NCBI GenBank assembly: GCA_039590215.1 | Contig: JBDHFX010000063.1 | Coordinates: 1-11,102 of the forward strand | Direction of reading: 5' to 3' | Source of the DNA: CAMYLR01 sp039590215 | GTDB taxonomy: Bacteria > Gemmatimonadota > Gemmatimonadetes > JACCXV01 > JAHWKZ01 | Length of the DNA: 11,102 bases | Shown here: positions 1-5,980 of the stretch, piece after piece | How the letters are laid out: the number at the start of each line of letters is the position of its first letter | Numbering within the stretch: position 1 is the first letter of the stretch | The notes under the pieces: generated by a model | Told to the model about the DNA's origin: nothing | Databases searched by the model: none | Seen by the model: the letters and a program-made list of their open reading frames with translations, nothing else | Translations under genes and position numbers: made by a program

Positions 1-192
1 AGCGCCGGCTACGCGGGCGTCAGCCGGATCGGGGGGATCGGCGACCCGGTACCGTCGTTGGCCACATTGGGCCTTCAGGAAGGTCAACAGATACACATAG
101 TCGAGATCTTCTACGACTATCAGCGGATGACCCCGCTCGGGAACCTGATCACCGTGATACCGAGCACGCTCTACACCCGAGCGGTCTTCTAG
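1..192 (+). CDS. TadE-like minor pseudopilin, C-terminal fragment (cut by window start)
   Basis: The open frame enters the window at base 1 and ends at TAG 190-192, giving the last 63 residues. The tail (..VEIFYDYQRMTPLGNLI..LYTRAVF) aligns along its length with the C-terminus of the TadE-like protein at 2246-2749 (..MEVFYTNDQITPFGSLM..LYERAVF). This identifies it as the paralogous member of a duplicated set. TadE-family proteins are inner-membrane-anchored minor pseudopilins of Tad/Flp pilus machines; the N-terminal anchor and processing site lie outside this window. The gene ends 34 bp before the likely start of the VWA gene, the same order as in the second set. Identification as a homologue of the intact copy is firm. 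Function rests on that copy. Confidence 0.8.
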   Translation, partial: SAGYAGVSRIGGIGDPVPSLATLGLQEGQQIHIVEIFYDYQRMTPLGNLITVIPSTLYTRAVF

Positions 193-226
193 GATGTCAG
201 CCAGACGGAGGAAAGAGGAGAGAGCG

Positions 227-1408
227 ATGAGGAAGAGTTTTTGGCACCAAGTGATTGGTAACGAGCGCGGAACGGTGTTGGCGTTCGTCGCGGTGAGCCT
301 CGTCGCCCTGCTCGGCATGGCCGGTCTCGCGCTCGACTCGGGGCGTGCCTATGTGGCACGAGCCGAGCTGTCGCGCGCGGTAGACGCCGCGGCGCTGGGC
401 GGTGCTGCGGCGCTGCGGCAAAGTCAGGCCGAGGCCGAGCAGAGGATCCAAGCGCTCGCGAAGGCCAACGGGGTCGACCCAGCCCTGCTCAATTACTCGT
501 TTAGCGTCAACGCCGAGGGTGAGAACACCGTTTCCGTCGGCGCCAGCGAAGTTGTGCCGACGACCTTTATGCGCGTGCTCGGGCGGGATCAGGTAGGTGT
601 CGTGGCGGCGGCCGAGGCCACCGTTCCGCCACTCGATCTCGTGCTCGTATTGGATCAATCAGGATCGATCGCCCGTGAAGGTGCGTGGGACGACCTTCAG
701 AACGCGGCCAAGGACTTCATCGACAACTTCAGTGAATCGATCGACCAGGTCGGCTTGGTTTCGTTCCAGGTTCGCGCCGGCCAACATGTACCACTCAGCC
801 AGCCATTCCGGGCCAACGTCCGGGCAGCGATCGATGGCATGACGTCGGTCGGTGACACGAACACCGGTGAGGGATTGAGGGTTGGCAAGGAGACACTCGT
901 CAACGGCCCGACACGCAACCGCTCGGTTCAGGTGGTGGTGTTCTTCACCGATGGCAGGCCAACGGCTTTTCGCGGGAACATCGGCGGCGAGGATCGGGTA
1001 ATGGCGGTGTCGACCCGAGTCACGGGCAACGTGCGAGGCTACTTCGACAACCCTGATGCTCTGCCGATGGATCGGTTGGCTCGTGCCGACGGGTGCGGGT
1101 GGGTGTCGTCGTGCTTTGGCATGGACGAGAACACGGTCCGCAACCGTGGCCGTGCCAACGGCCGGCAACAGGCTGGTCAGATCCGCGGAGCCAACATCTA
1201 TCTGTTCACGATCGGGCTCGGGAACCCCAACAACCCGGATCCAATTCTGACGCCGGACATGGACTACCTTCGCGAGCTGGCGAACGAGGATGGCGTCACC
1301 GACCCCAGCCAGCCGCAGGGGAGCGCGTACTTCGCGCCCACCGCGGCCGAGCTGGACGATGTGTTCCAAGCGGTCGCCCAGGATATCCTGGTCCGACTGA
1401 GCAAGTAG
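227..1408 (+). CDS. TadG-like protein with von Willebrand factor A domain (copy 1)
   Basis: Predicted membrane-anchored Tad/Flp pilus-associated protein of 393 aa. Residues about 13-35 form one hydrophobic segment after a short basic N-terminus, followed by the TadG-type motif (DSGRAYVARAELSRAVDAAA). A VWA domain fills the rest: MIDAS residues DQSGS at 143-147, Thr211 in DTNTG and TDG at 241-243 are all present, so metal-dependent ligand binding is plausible. A Cys pair (C290, C296) is shared with copy 2 and could form a disulfide in the periplasm. ATG 227 was chosen because AGGAG at 216-220 sits six bases upstream. An in-frame ATG at 194, two bases after the previous stop, would add 11 residues. 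It is probably co-transcribed with the upstream TadE-like gene. By eye well over half of its residues match the protein at 2794-3957. The exact role (pilus tip, adhesin or assembly factor) is not known. Confidence 0.9.
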   Translation: MRKSFWHQVIGNERGTVLAFVAVSLVALLGMAGLALDSGRAYVARAELSRAVDAAALGGAAALRQSQAEAEQRIQALAKANGVDPALLNYSFSVNAEGENTVSVGASEVVPTTFMRVLGRDQVGVVAAAEATVPPLDLVLVLDQSGSIAREGAWDDLQNAAKDFIDNFSESIDQVGLVSFQVRAGQHVPLSQPFRANVRAAIDGMTSVGDTNTGEGLRVGKETLVNGPTRNRSVQVVVFFTDGRPTAFRGNIGGEDRVMAVSTRVTGNVRGYFDNPDALPMDRLARADGCGWVSSCFGMDENTVRNRGRANGRQQAGQIRGANIYLFTIGLGNPNNPDPILTPDMDYLRELANEDGVTDPSQPQGSAYFAPTAAELDDVFQAVAQDILVRLSK

Positions 1409-1438
1409 TTCAGGCTTCCCCCGTTTCTCCCTCCCTCC

Positions 1439-1469
1439 GGCGCGGTCGGTCCCCGGGACTGGCCGCGCC
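1439..1469 (+). terminator. Strong GC-rich hairpin after VWA copy 1, no U-tract
   Basis: A near-perfect palindrome of 31 nt starts 30 bp after the stop codon at 1408. Bases 1439-1453 pair with 1455-1469, with G-T wobbles at 1446/1462 and 1448/1460, so at least 12 pairs form around a tiny loop. The position suggests transcript termination or 3'-end protection of the first Tad set. The bases that follow (GCCCTCC..) have no T run, so it is not a canonical intrinsic terminator and may need Rho or only stabilise the mRNA. Confidence 0.55.
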
Positions 1470-1719
1470 GCCCTCCATGCGGACCTCCGACCACAACTTG
1501 ATTCCTCGGCCCCAAACCACTGGATCGCCTTTTGCAAGACCGCTTGTAAGAAGCGGTAGCGGCCCCCCGCGAAGTTCAGACCAGCATCGATCTGCCGGGA
1601 TTCAGTCCCTTCGTTTTGCCTCTGGATCGGCACCTTCAAACCACGCGAACGGAACTCCACTTCCATAATCGTAGCCGCCTTCCGAGAAGTCGCAAAAAAG
1701 GTCTCAAAACACGGATGAG

Positions 1720-1735
1720 TGGTACAGGGTCTGCA
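1720..1735 (+). promoter_or_regulatory. Putative sigma-54 (-24/-12) promoter of the second Tad set
   Basis: TGGTAC at 1720-1725, five bases, then CTGCA at 1731-1735. This matches the known sigma-54 consensus TGGCAC-N5-TTGCA with the required GG and GC dinucleotides at exact spacing. Only C to T at one -24 position and T to C at one -12 position differ. It is intergenic, on the correct strand, and 69 bases ahead of the ATG at 1804, giving a predicted leader of about 60 nt. A very similar element lies at 10344-10359, upstream of a sigma-54-activator-like gene. No sigma-70-type promoter was obvious here. This is a motif match only. Confidence 0.6.
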
Positions 1736-1756
1736 TACTCAGCAGGCCGTGGTTAA

Positions 1757-1773
1757 GGGCAGAGGAGCTGCCC
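1757..1773 (+). promoter_or_regulatory. Leader hairpin with AGGAG in the loop
   Basis: GGGCAG (1757-1762) and CTGCCC (1768-1773) form a perfect six-pair stem around the loop AGGAG. It lies in the predicted untranslated leader, about 30 bases before the ATG at 1804. The loop looks like a Shine-Dalgarno sequence, but no start codon follows at a usable distance. The 1804 start itself has no clear ribosome-binding site. Its role, if any, is unknown. Confidence 0.35.
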
Positions 1774-1803
1774 CAGACGACTCTTACGAAACGAGCTTGG
1801 CAA

Positions 1804-2268
1804 ATGATGGGATTTAGAAACTTTGGTCATTTCTTCCGTGGCAATCGAGGCAGCACGGTCTTGGAGCTGGCACTCGCCATCCCGATCGTGATGGTCCTGT
1901 TCATGGGCATCTTCGAGTTCGGACGCGTCTTCCACGCTCGCGTGACGATGCAACACGCGGTCGCCGAAGCCGCGCGGTTCGCCGTCACCGGAGGCACGCT
2001 CGATGACGACCAGGGGAACTCGCTGACACGCGCGCAGTCGATCGTGGCCGTCATCCGGCGGCAGGCGATCGCGCTCGACATCGACGTCGATCAACTGTCG
2101 ATCGACCCGTCCGATGGCGGCGGTCCGTCGCAAGTCGTCACCGTCAGCGGCAACTTTAGCTACGACTTCGTCACGCCCGGGATTCAGGATGTCTTTCCCG
2201 ATGGCGAGTACACGTTCACCGTTTCGACATCGATGAAGATGAAGAATGAGCCGTTTTTCGAGAACTAG
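1804..2268 (+). CDS. TadE-like minor pseudopilin
   Basis: Protein of 154 aa of the TadE family: small, with a basic N-terminus and one hydrophobic segment (about residues 19-40) followed by the family motif FGRVFHARVTMQHAVAEAAR. Gly16 is followed by STVLE, so Glu21 is at +5 of a type IV-like prepilin peptidase site (cleavage after Gly16). That is how TadE/TadF pseudopilins are processed in the Tad pathway. The rest (about 41-154) would be a periplasmic domain ending in a short charged tail. It is the first gene after the sigma-54-type promoter and overlaps the next gene by 23 nt, indicating translational coupling. ATG 1804 and ATG 1807 are adjacent and neither has a clear Shine-Dalgarno. No counterpart of this gene is visible before copy 1, which is truncated. 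Confidence 0.85.
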   Translation: MMGFRNFGHFFRGNRGSTVLELALAIPIVMVLFMGIFEFGRVFHARVTMQHAVAEAARFAVTGGTLDDDQGNSLTRAQSIVAVIRRQAIALDIDVDQLSIDPSDGGGPSQVVTVSGNFSYDFVTPGIQDVFPDGEYTFTVSTSMKMKNEPFFEN

Positions 2269-2749
2269 AGGTGAGCGCGGCAACGCGCTGATCGAGACCG
2301 TCCTGGTCTCGATGATCCTGTTGGGCATGGTGCTCGGGATCGTCGAGTTCGGGACCGCTCTGAGCCGCGAGCACACGTTGACCAGCTTGAGCCGTGAGGG
2401 CGCCAACCTAGCCGCCCGGGGCTCGTCGCTCGGTGAATCCGTCGACGTCGTGATGACCAACGGCAGCACAATCGGCCTCGCCAGCAAGGGGGGTGCGATT
2501 GCGACCCGGATCATCGTCACCGCTGGTGCGCCGCTCATCGTCGGGCAGTCGGCGAGCGTCGGCTACGGCGGATTGAGCCACGTCGGTAACGTCGGCGATA
2601 CCGCCACCGGTATGGACGATTGGGGCCTGGTGGACGGCCAGAGTGTCCACACCATGGAAGTGTTCTACACCAACGATCAAATAACCCCGTTCGGGAGCCT
2701 GATGGGCGTGTTTGTGCCGACCCAGCTCTACGAACGCGCCGTTTTCTAA
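2246..2749 (+). CDS. TadE-like minor pseudopilin, paralogue of the gene ending at 192
   Basis: Protein of 167 aa with a basic N-terminus, then RGNALIE: Gly12 with Glu17 at +5, matching a prepilin peptidase cleavage site. A hydrophobic segment at about 18-36 leads into the TadE motif (IVEFGTALSREHTLTSLSREGA). The C-terminal part is the region shared with the truncated gene at 1-192 and ends in LYERAVF. The start overlaps the end of the previous gene by 23 nt, so the two pseudopilins are probably translationally coupled. Its stop is part of TAATG; that ATG (2749) is in frame with the VWA gene but is a less likely start for it. TadE family assignment is good. Whether it plays the TadE or the TadF role cannot be told. 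Confidence 0.85.
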   Translation: MSRFSRTRGERGNALIETVLVSMILLGMVLGIVEFGTALSREHTLTSLSREGANLAARGSSLGESVDVVMTNGSTIGLASKGGAIATRIIVTAGAPLIVGQSASVGYGGLSHVGNVGDTATGMDDWGLVDGQSVHTMEVFYTNDQITPFGSLMGVFVPTQLYERAVF

Positions 2750-2783
2750 TGTCCCTGACGGGTCGCCCCCGCCCCATCCTTGT

Positions 2784-2790
2784 AGGAGGT
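2784..2790 (+). promoter_or_regulatory. Shine-Dalgarno of VWA copy 2, decides the start
   Basis: AGGAGGT, a full anti-16S match, lies three bases before ATG 2794. It favours that start over the in-frame ATG at 2749, which has no such site and would add 15 residues ahead of the membrane segment. Confidence 0.8.
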
Positions 2791-2793
2791 AAC

Positions 2794-3957
2794 ATGCTAA
2801 AGCTCATACAAAACCGACGGGGAGCGATCATCGCGATGGTAGCGATCAGCCTGGTCGCGATCCTCGGAATCGGCGGTCTGGCGATCGACGGCGCCCGCGC
2901 GTACGTGACGCGTGCCCAACTGTCGCGGGCGGTCGATGCCGCCGCGCTGGCGGGAGCGGCATCACTGCGGCAGGGACAAGCCACAGCCCGGGAGCGGATG
3001 GAGTCGTTGGCCGCCGCCAACGGCGTCGACCCGGCATTGTTGAACATCACCTTTGGCGTCAACGCGGAGGGCGAGAACACAGTATTGGTGTCGGCCAACC
3101 GCATCATGCCGACGACGTTCATGCGGGTGCTAGGGCAGACCCAGGTCGACGTCGGGTCGGTCGCCGAGGCGACGGTCCCGCCGCTAGACCTGTGCCTCGT
3201 TCTCGACCAGTCGGGTTCGCTCGGGATGGAGAACGCGTGGGACGACCTTCAGCGGGCGGCCAAGGACTTTGTCGACGACTTCGATGAGTCGCTCGATCAG
3301 ATGGGGCTGGTTTCGTTCCAGACCCGCGCCGCCGAGCACGTGATGTTGAGCCCATCGTTCAAGGGTCCAATGACCGCGGCGATCGACAACATGACCTCGG
3401 TTGGGTTCACCAACACCGGCGAGGGGCTCCGGCTCTGCAAGGACCAGTTCGATAACGGTCCGGTTCGGGACAGGTCGATCCGGGTCGTCGTGTTCTTCAC
3501 CGACGGCCGGCCGACGGCGTTCCGGGAAATGTTGAGCGGCGAGGACCGCATCATGTCGATCTGTATGACGCCGTGCAAGATCTATGGCTACTACGATGAT
3601 CCGGACAACCTCCCGATGGATCGGTACCCCACCGTCAGCGGCTGCAGGTCTGTCTCGCGGTGCTTTGGGTACAGGGAGCCCGAAGCGCGAGATCGTTCGA
3701 AGCAGTTCGGGATCGAACAGGCCGACGCGATCCGGTCGGGCGGAACGTATCTCTACACAATCGGTCTCGGGAACCCAAACGCGAGCGATCCGCTGATTAT
3801 CCCCGACTACAACTACCTGAAACTGCTCGCAAACGAAGACGGGATGGCCAACCCTTCGCAGCCACAAGCTCGATCGTACTTCGCGCCGTCAGCGGCCGAG
3901 CTCCAGTCGGTGTTCAAAACCGTCGCTCAAGACATTCTCGTGCGCCTGACCCACTAA
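2794..3957 (+). CDS. TadG-like protein with von Willebrand factor A domain (copy 2)
   Basis: Protein of 387 aa with the same architecture as the gene at 227-1408. It has a short basic N-terminus, a membrane segment (about 9-31), a TadG-type stretch (DGARAYVTRAQLSRAVDAAALAG), then a VWA domain with intact MIDAS: DQSGS from Asp138, Thr206 in FTNTG, and TDG with Asp237. It should be anchored in the inner membrane with the VWA domain outside, acting with the TadE-like proteins in a Tad-type pilus or surface structure. The Cys pair C284/C290 matches copy 1. Copy 2 also has C257 and C261 (CMTPC), absent from copy 1, plus Cys before the MIDAS strand (DLCLVLD) and in LRLCKD. It lies 44 bp after the TadE-like gene and is followed by a strong terminator, so it closes the transcription unit. 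Confidence 0.92.
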   Translation: MLKLIQNRRGAIIAMVAISLVAILGIGGLAIDGARAYVTRAQLSRAVDAAALAGAASLRQGQATARERMESLAAANGVDPALLNITFGVNAEGENTVLVSANRIMPTTFMRVLGQTQVDVGSVAEATVPPLDLCLVLDQSGSLGMENAWDDLQRAAKDFVDDFDESLDQMGLVSFQTRAAEHVMLSPSFKGPMTAAIDNMTSVGFTNTGEGLRLCKDQFDNGPVRDRSIRVVVFFTDGRPTAFREMLSGEDRIMSICMTPCKIYGYYDDPDNLPMDRYPTVSGCRSVSRCFGYREPEARDRSKQFGIEQADAIRSGGTYLYTIGLGNPNASDPLIIPDYNYLKLLANEDGMANPSQPQARSYFAPSAAELQSVFKTVAQDILVRLTH

Positions 3958-3991
3958 GCCAGCCCTTTGGCGCACAGCGGCCGCAATCACG

Positions 3992-4025
3992 GGGCGCGAT
4001 CGGGTAACCGGTCGCGCCCTTTTTT
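3992..4025 (+). terminator. Rho-independent terminator of the second Tad set
   Basis: Bases 3992-4003 (GGGCGCGATCGG) pair with 4008-4019 (CCGGTCGCGCCC) in a 12-pair stem with one wobble, capped by GTAA, a GNRA tetraloop. TTTTTT follows at 4020-4025. It starts 34 bp after the stop at 3957. For the convergent operon ending at 4035 the same stem lies just downstream, but on that strand no T run follows it, so only the + direction is canonical. Confidence 0.93.
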
Positions 4026-4034
4026 GCTGCCCTA

Positions 4035-4763
4035 CTAGGAGGTCGAGCCCGCCTCGGCCCGTGTCGGACGCCGCGCATCGCGCTCGACGCGGCCATCCAA
4101 CAGGTACACTTCGCGGTTGGCGTGGGCGGCGATATCGGTTTCGTGGGTGACGAGCAAGATCGTATTGCCCTCGCCGTGCAGGCGATCTAGAACCACCATG
4201 ATCTCGGAGCTCGTCTTCGAGTCCAAGTTCCCTGTTGGTTCGTCGGCGAGGATGATCGAAGGGTGATTGACGAGCGCCCTGGCGATCGCGACGCGCTGCC
4301 GCTGTCCGCCCGACAGCTCGCTGGGACGATGATCGGCGCGGTCCTCGAGGTCGACCGCGCGGAGCGCGGCGTGCGCCATCTCGATGCGCTGCTCCGACGG
4401 CGTCCCGCCGTACACCAACGGCAGCTCGACATTCCTCAGCGCGCTCGCCCGCGGCAGCAAGTTAAAGGTCTGAAACACGAAGCCGATCTCGTGGTTGCGC
4501 ACAAACGCCAGCTCGTCGTCGTCGAGCTGACTCACCTCTCGACCGTTGAGCCAATACTGCCCACTGGTAGGCGTGTCGAGACAGCCGATCAAGTTCATGA
4601 GGGTCGACTTGCCGGAGCCCGAGGGGCCCATGATCGCAAGGTACTCGTTCCGCTCGACCTCGAGATCCACCCCATCCAAAGCTCGGATCTCTTCGGTGCC
4701 CATCTGGTAGATCTTGGTCAAGCCCTGCACCCTGATCAGCGACTGATCGGAGCCCTCGGTCAC
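4035..4763 (-). CDS. ABC transporter ATP-binding protein, LolD/MacB-type
   Basis: Cytoplasmic ATPase of 242 aa, full length for the LolD/MacB/FtsE-like family. Walker A GPSGSGKST at 46-54, Q-loop Gln98, signature LSGGQ at 150-154, Walker B ILADEP at 171-176 and H-loop His207 are all intact, so it should hydrolyse ATP. Family-typical LIGCLDTPTSG follows Walker A. The start is a GTG whose first four bases (GTGA) overlap the stop of the adaptor gene, indicating tight coupling. MacA-type adaptors and TolC channels normally work with this ATPase plus an FtsX-fold permease, exporting peptides, drugs or lipids. No permease is fused to it or follows it: the operon ends here against a convergent terminator. 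The substrate is unknown. Confidence 0.93.
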   Translation of the reverse strand: MTEGSDQSLIRVQGLTKIYQMGTEEIRALDGVDLEVERNEYLAIMGPSGSGKSTLMNLIGCLDTPTSGQYWLNGREVSQLDDDELAFVRNHEIGFVFQTFNLLPRASALRNVELPLVYGGTPSEQRIEMAHAALRAVDLEDRADHRPSELSGGQRQRVAIARALVNHPSIILADEPTGNLDSKTSSEIMVVLDRLHGEGNTILLVTHETDIAAHANREVYLLDGRVERDARRPTRAEAGSTS

Positions 4764-5980
4764 GACTCGTTGTCGTCCTTGCGTTCGATCTTGACCGCAT
4801 CGCCGTCCGCTAGATCCCGCAACGCTTGGTAGCTCCCGCTCACGACTTGGTCGTTCTCCTCGGGGCCGCTCCGAATCTCGAAGTAACGTTCGCCGCTGAT
4901 TCCGACGCGCACGGGAGTGAAGCGCACCGTTCCGTCCCGCACCACGAACACGCCCTCGCGCTCGACGACACCGTCTGACCCGGCCGCGTCGTCGGCCACC
5001 GGACGCACGACCAATGACTGAATCGGTATCGTCAGCACGTTCTCACGCTCAGCGGTCACGATCTCGGACGAGCACGACAGCCCCGACTGCGCACTGGGCA
5101 GCTCACCGTCCAGCGTAACTACGACCTCGAAGTCGGTCGAATCATCGGACGGGCCGCTCGCGGTCGCGACGATCTTGGGGCTGGTGCCGACCTCGGTCAC
5201 GTGTCCGATGAATGTCGTATCCGGGAACGCATCGACGGTGACTTCGGCTCGCTGACCGACCTCGAGATCGACGACATCGGTCTCATCGACATCGATCGTG
5301 GCCTCCATGATCCCCAGATCGGCGATGACGAGCAGCACCGTTCCGGGCTGGTTCATCGTGCCGATCATCGCCACCTCGCCGGGCTCGACGTTGACGCGCG
5401 TCACGACGCCATCGATCGGACTGGTGATCGTGACCTGACTGAGGTCGTGTTTGGCGCTGCGGAGCATCGCCTCGTTTTGCCGGATGCGGCTCTTGGCGGC
5501 CTCCACGGCTGCCCGGCGAGCCCTGAGCTCGGCCCGGGCGGCGTCGAGCTCGGCGCGGGGAATGAGATCGGCATCGGCCAATCGACGCTTGCGATCGAAC
5601 TCCTCGGTGGCAAAGGCCAGTTGTGCCTCAGCCGAGGCCAGCTCGGCTTGCGCGACACCCACCGCCGCTTCTTGACCACTGGCGCCGGCGGCGACGTTGA
5701 CCGGGTCGAGCTGCAACAAAAAGTCACCGGTCTCGACGCGCTGACCCTCGGTGACATCGACCCTGACGACCTCGCCGGATGTCGTCGCGCTGATCGATAC
5801 TGAGTGCTTTGGCTCGAGCGTCCCGCTGGCGCTAACCACGGCGGTCAGGTTGCGCGTGGTGACCGGTTCGACCTCGACCGCCACGTTCTTGTCGCGACGG
5901 CTAAACACCGCCACCGCGATGAGCGCCACGATGACGATACCGCCGGCCAGGATGAGCCACTTCTTCTCCGGCCGCTTCAT
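4760..5980 (-). CDS. Periplasmic adaptor (membrane fusion) protein, MacA/HlyD family
   Basis: Protein of 406 aa with one N-terminal membrane segment (about 8-26), so anchored in the inner membrane with the bulk in the periplasm. Order of parts: lipoyl half (about 52-92, SGTLEPKHSVSISATTSGEV), a long Ala/Glu/Arg-rich coiled-coil hairpin (about 102-183), the second lipoyl half (TITSPIDGVVTRVNVEPGE, 184-202), a beta-barrel and a membrane-proximal domain to the C-terminus. Such proteins bridge an inner-membrane transporter and a TolC channel. Both ends overlap neighbours by four bases: ATGA with the TolC gene and GTGA with the ATPase gene. That supports one co-translated tripartite system. MacA-type is preferred over RND-type because an ABC ATPase follows. 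Confidence 0.92.
   Translation of the reverse strand: MKRPEKKWLILAGGIVIVALIAVAVFSRRDKNVAVEVEPVTTRNLTAVVSASGTLEPKHSVSISATTSGEVVRVDVTEGQRVETGDFLLQLDPVNVAAGASGQEAAVGVAQAELASAEAQLAFATEEFDRKRRLADADLIPRAELDAARAELRARRAAVEAAKSRIRQNEAMLRSAKHDLSQVTITSPIDGVVTRVNVEPGEVAMIGTMNQPGTVLLVIADLGIMEATIDVDETDVVDLEVGQRAEVTVDAFPDTTFIGHVTEVGTSPKIVATASGPSDDSTDFEVVVTLDGELPSAQSGLSCSSEIVTAERENVLTIPIQSLVVRPVADDAAGSDGVVEREGVFVVRDGTVRFTPVRVGISGERYFEIRSGPEENDQVVSGSYQALRDLADGDAVKIERKDDNES

Larger units (their letters stand above)
1409..1803. other. Gene-free region between the two Tad sets
   Basis: No credible coding region was found in this roughly 395 bp stretch. It contains the hairpin at 1439-1469, a smaller perfect stem-loop at 1539-1557 (ACCGCTT, loop GTAAG, AAGCGGT), a sigma-54-type promoter at 1720-1735 and a leader hairpin at 1757-1773. 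The roughly 160 bp between the stem-loop and the promoter is where an enhancer-binding protein would be expected to bind. I could not pick out a convincing dyad there. The region is noticeably more A/T-rich just upstream of the promoter (A6 at 1694-1699). Confidence 0.7.

Noticed and set aside
354..368. TGGCAC-N5-GAGCT, a sigma-54-like match inside VWA copy 1
   Set aside because: It lies within a conserved coding stretch, the -12 box lacks the T's, and no gene start follows.
1530..1610. Stem-loops at 1539-1557 and a short GGGA/TCCC stem with a TTCAG loop nearby, suggestive of a tRNA
   Set aside because: No acceptor stem, anticodon arm or T-loop of the right spacing can be drawn.
659..1666. 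Long antisense open frame across VWA copy 1 (and a similar one at 3184-3867 across copy 2)
   Set aside because: High GC in the third codon position of the real gene leaves the opposite strand open. The translations are Arg/Pro/His-rich with no domain, and the sense strand has a clear MIDAS and a Shine-Dalgarno.
1715..1756. Tiny open frame ATG..TAA of 13 codons overlapping the sigma-54-like site
   Set aside because: It has no ribosome-binding site, overlaps the predicted promoter, and is too short to support.
3667..3682. GGTACAGGGAGCC inside VWA copy 2, similar to the -24 half of the two putative promoters
   Set aside because: There is no GC at the -12 position and it is in coding sequence.
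5201..5803. Open + strand frame of 200 codons across the adaptor gene (also 4263-4832 and 6148-6786)
   Set aside because: These are antisense shadows of the well-supported transporter genes, with no start signals or recognisable domains.
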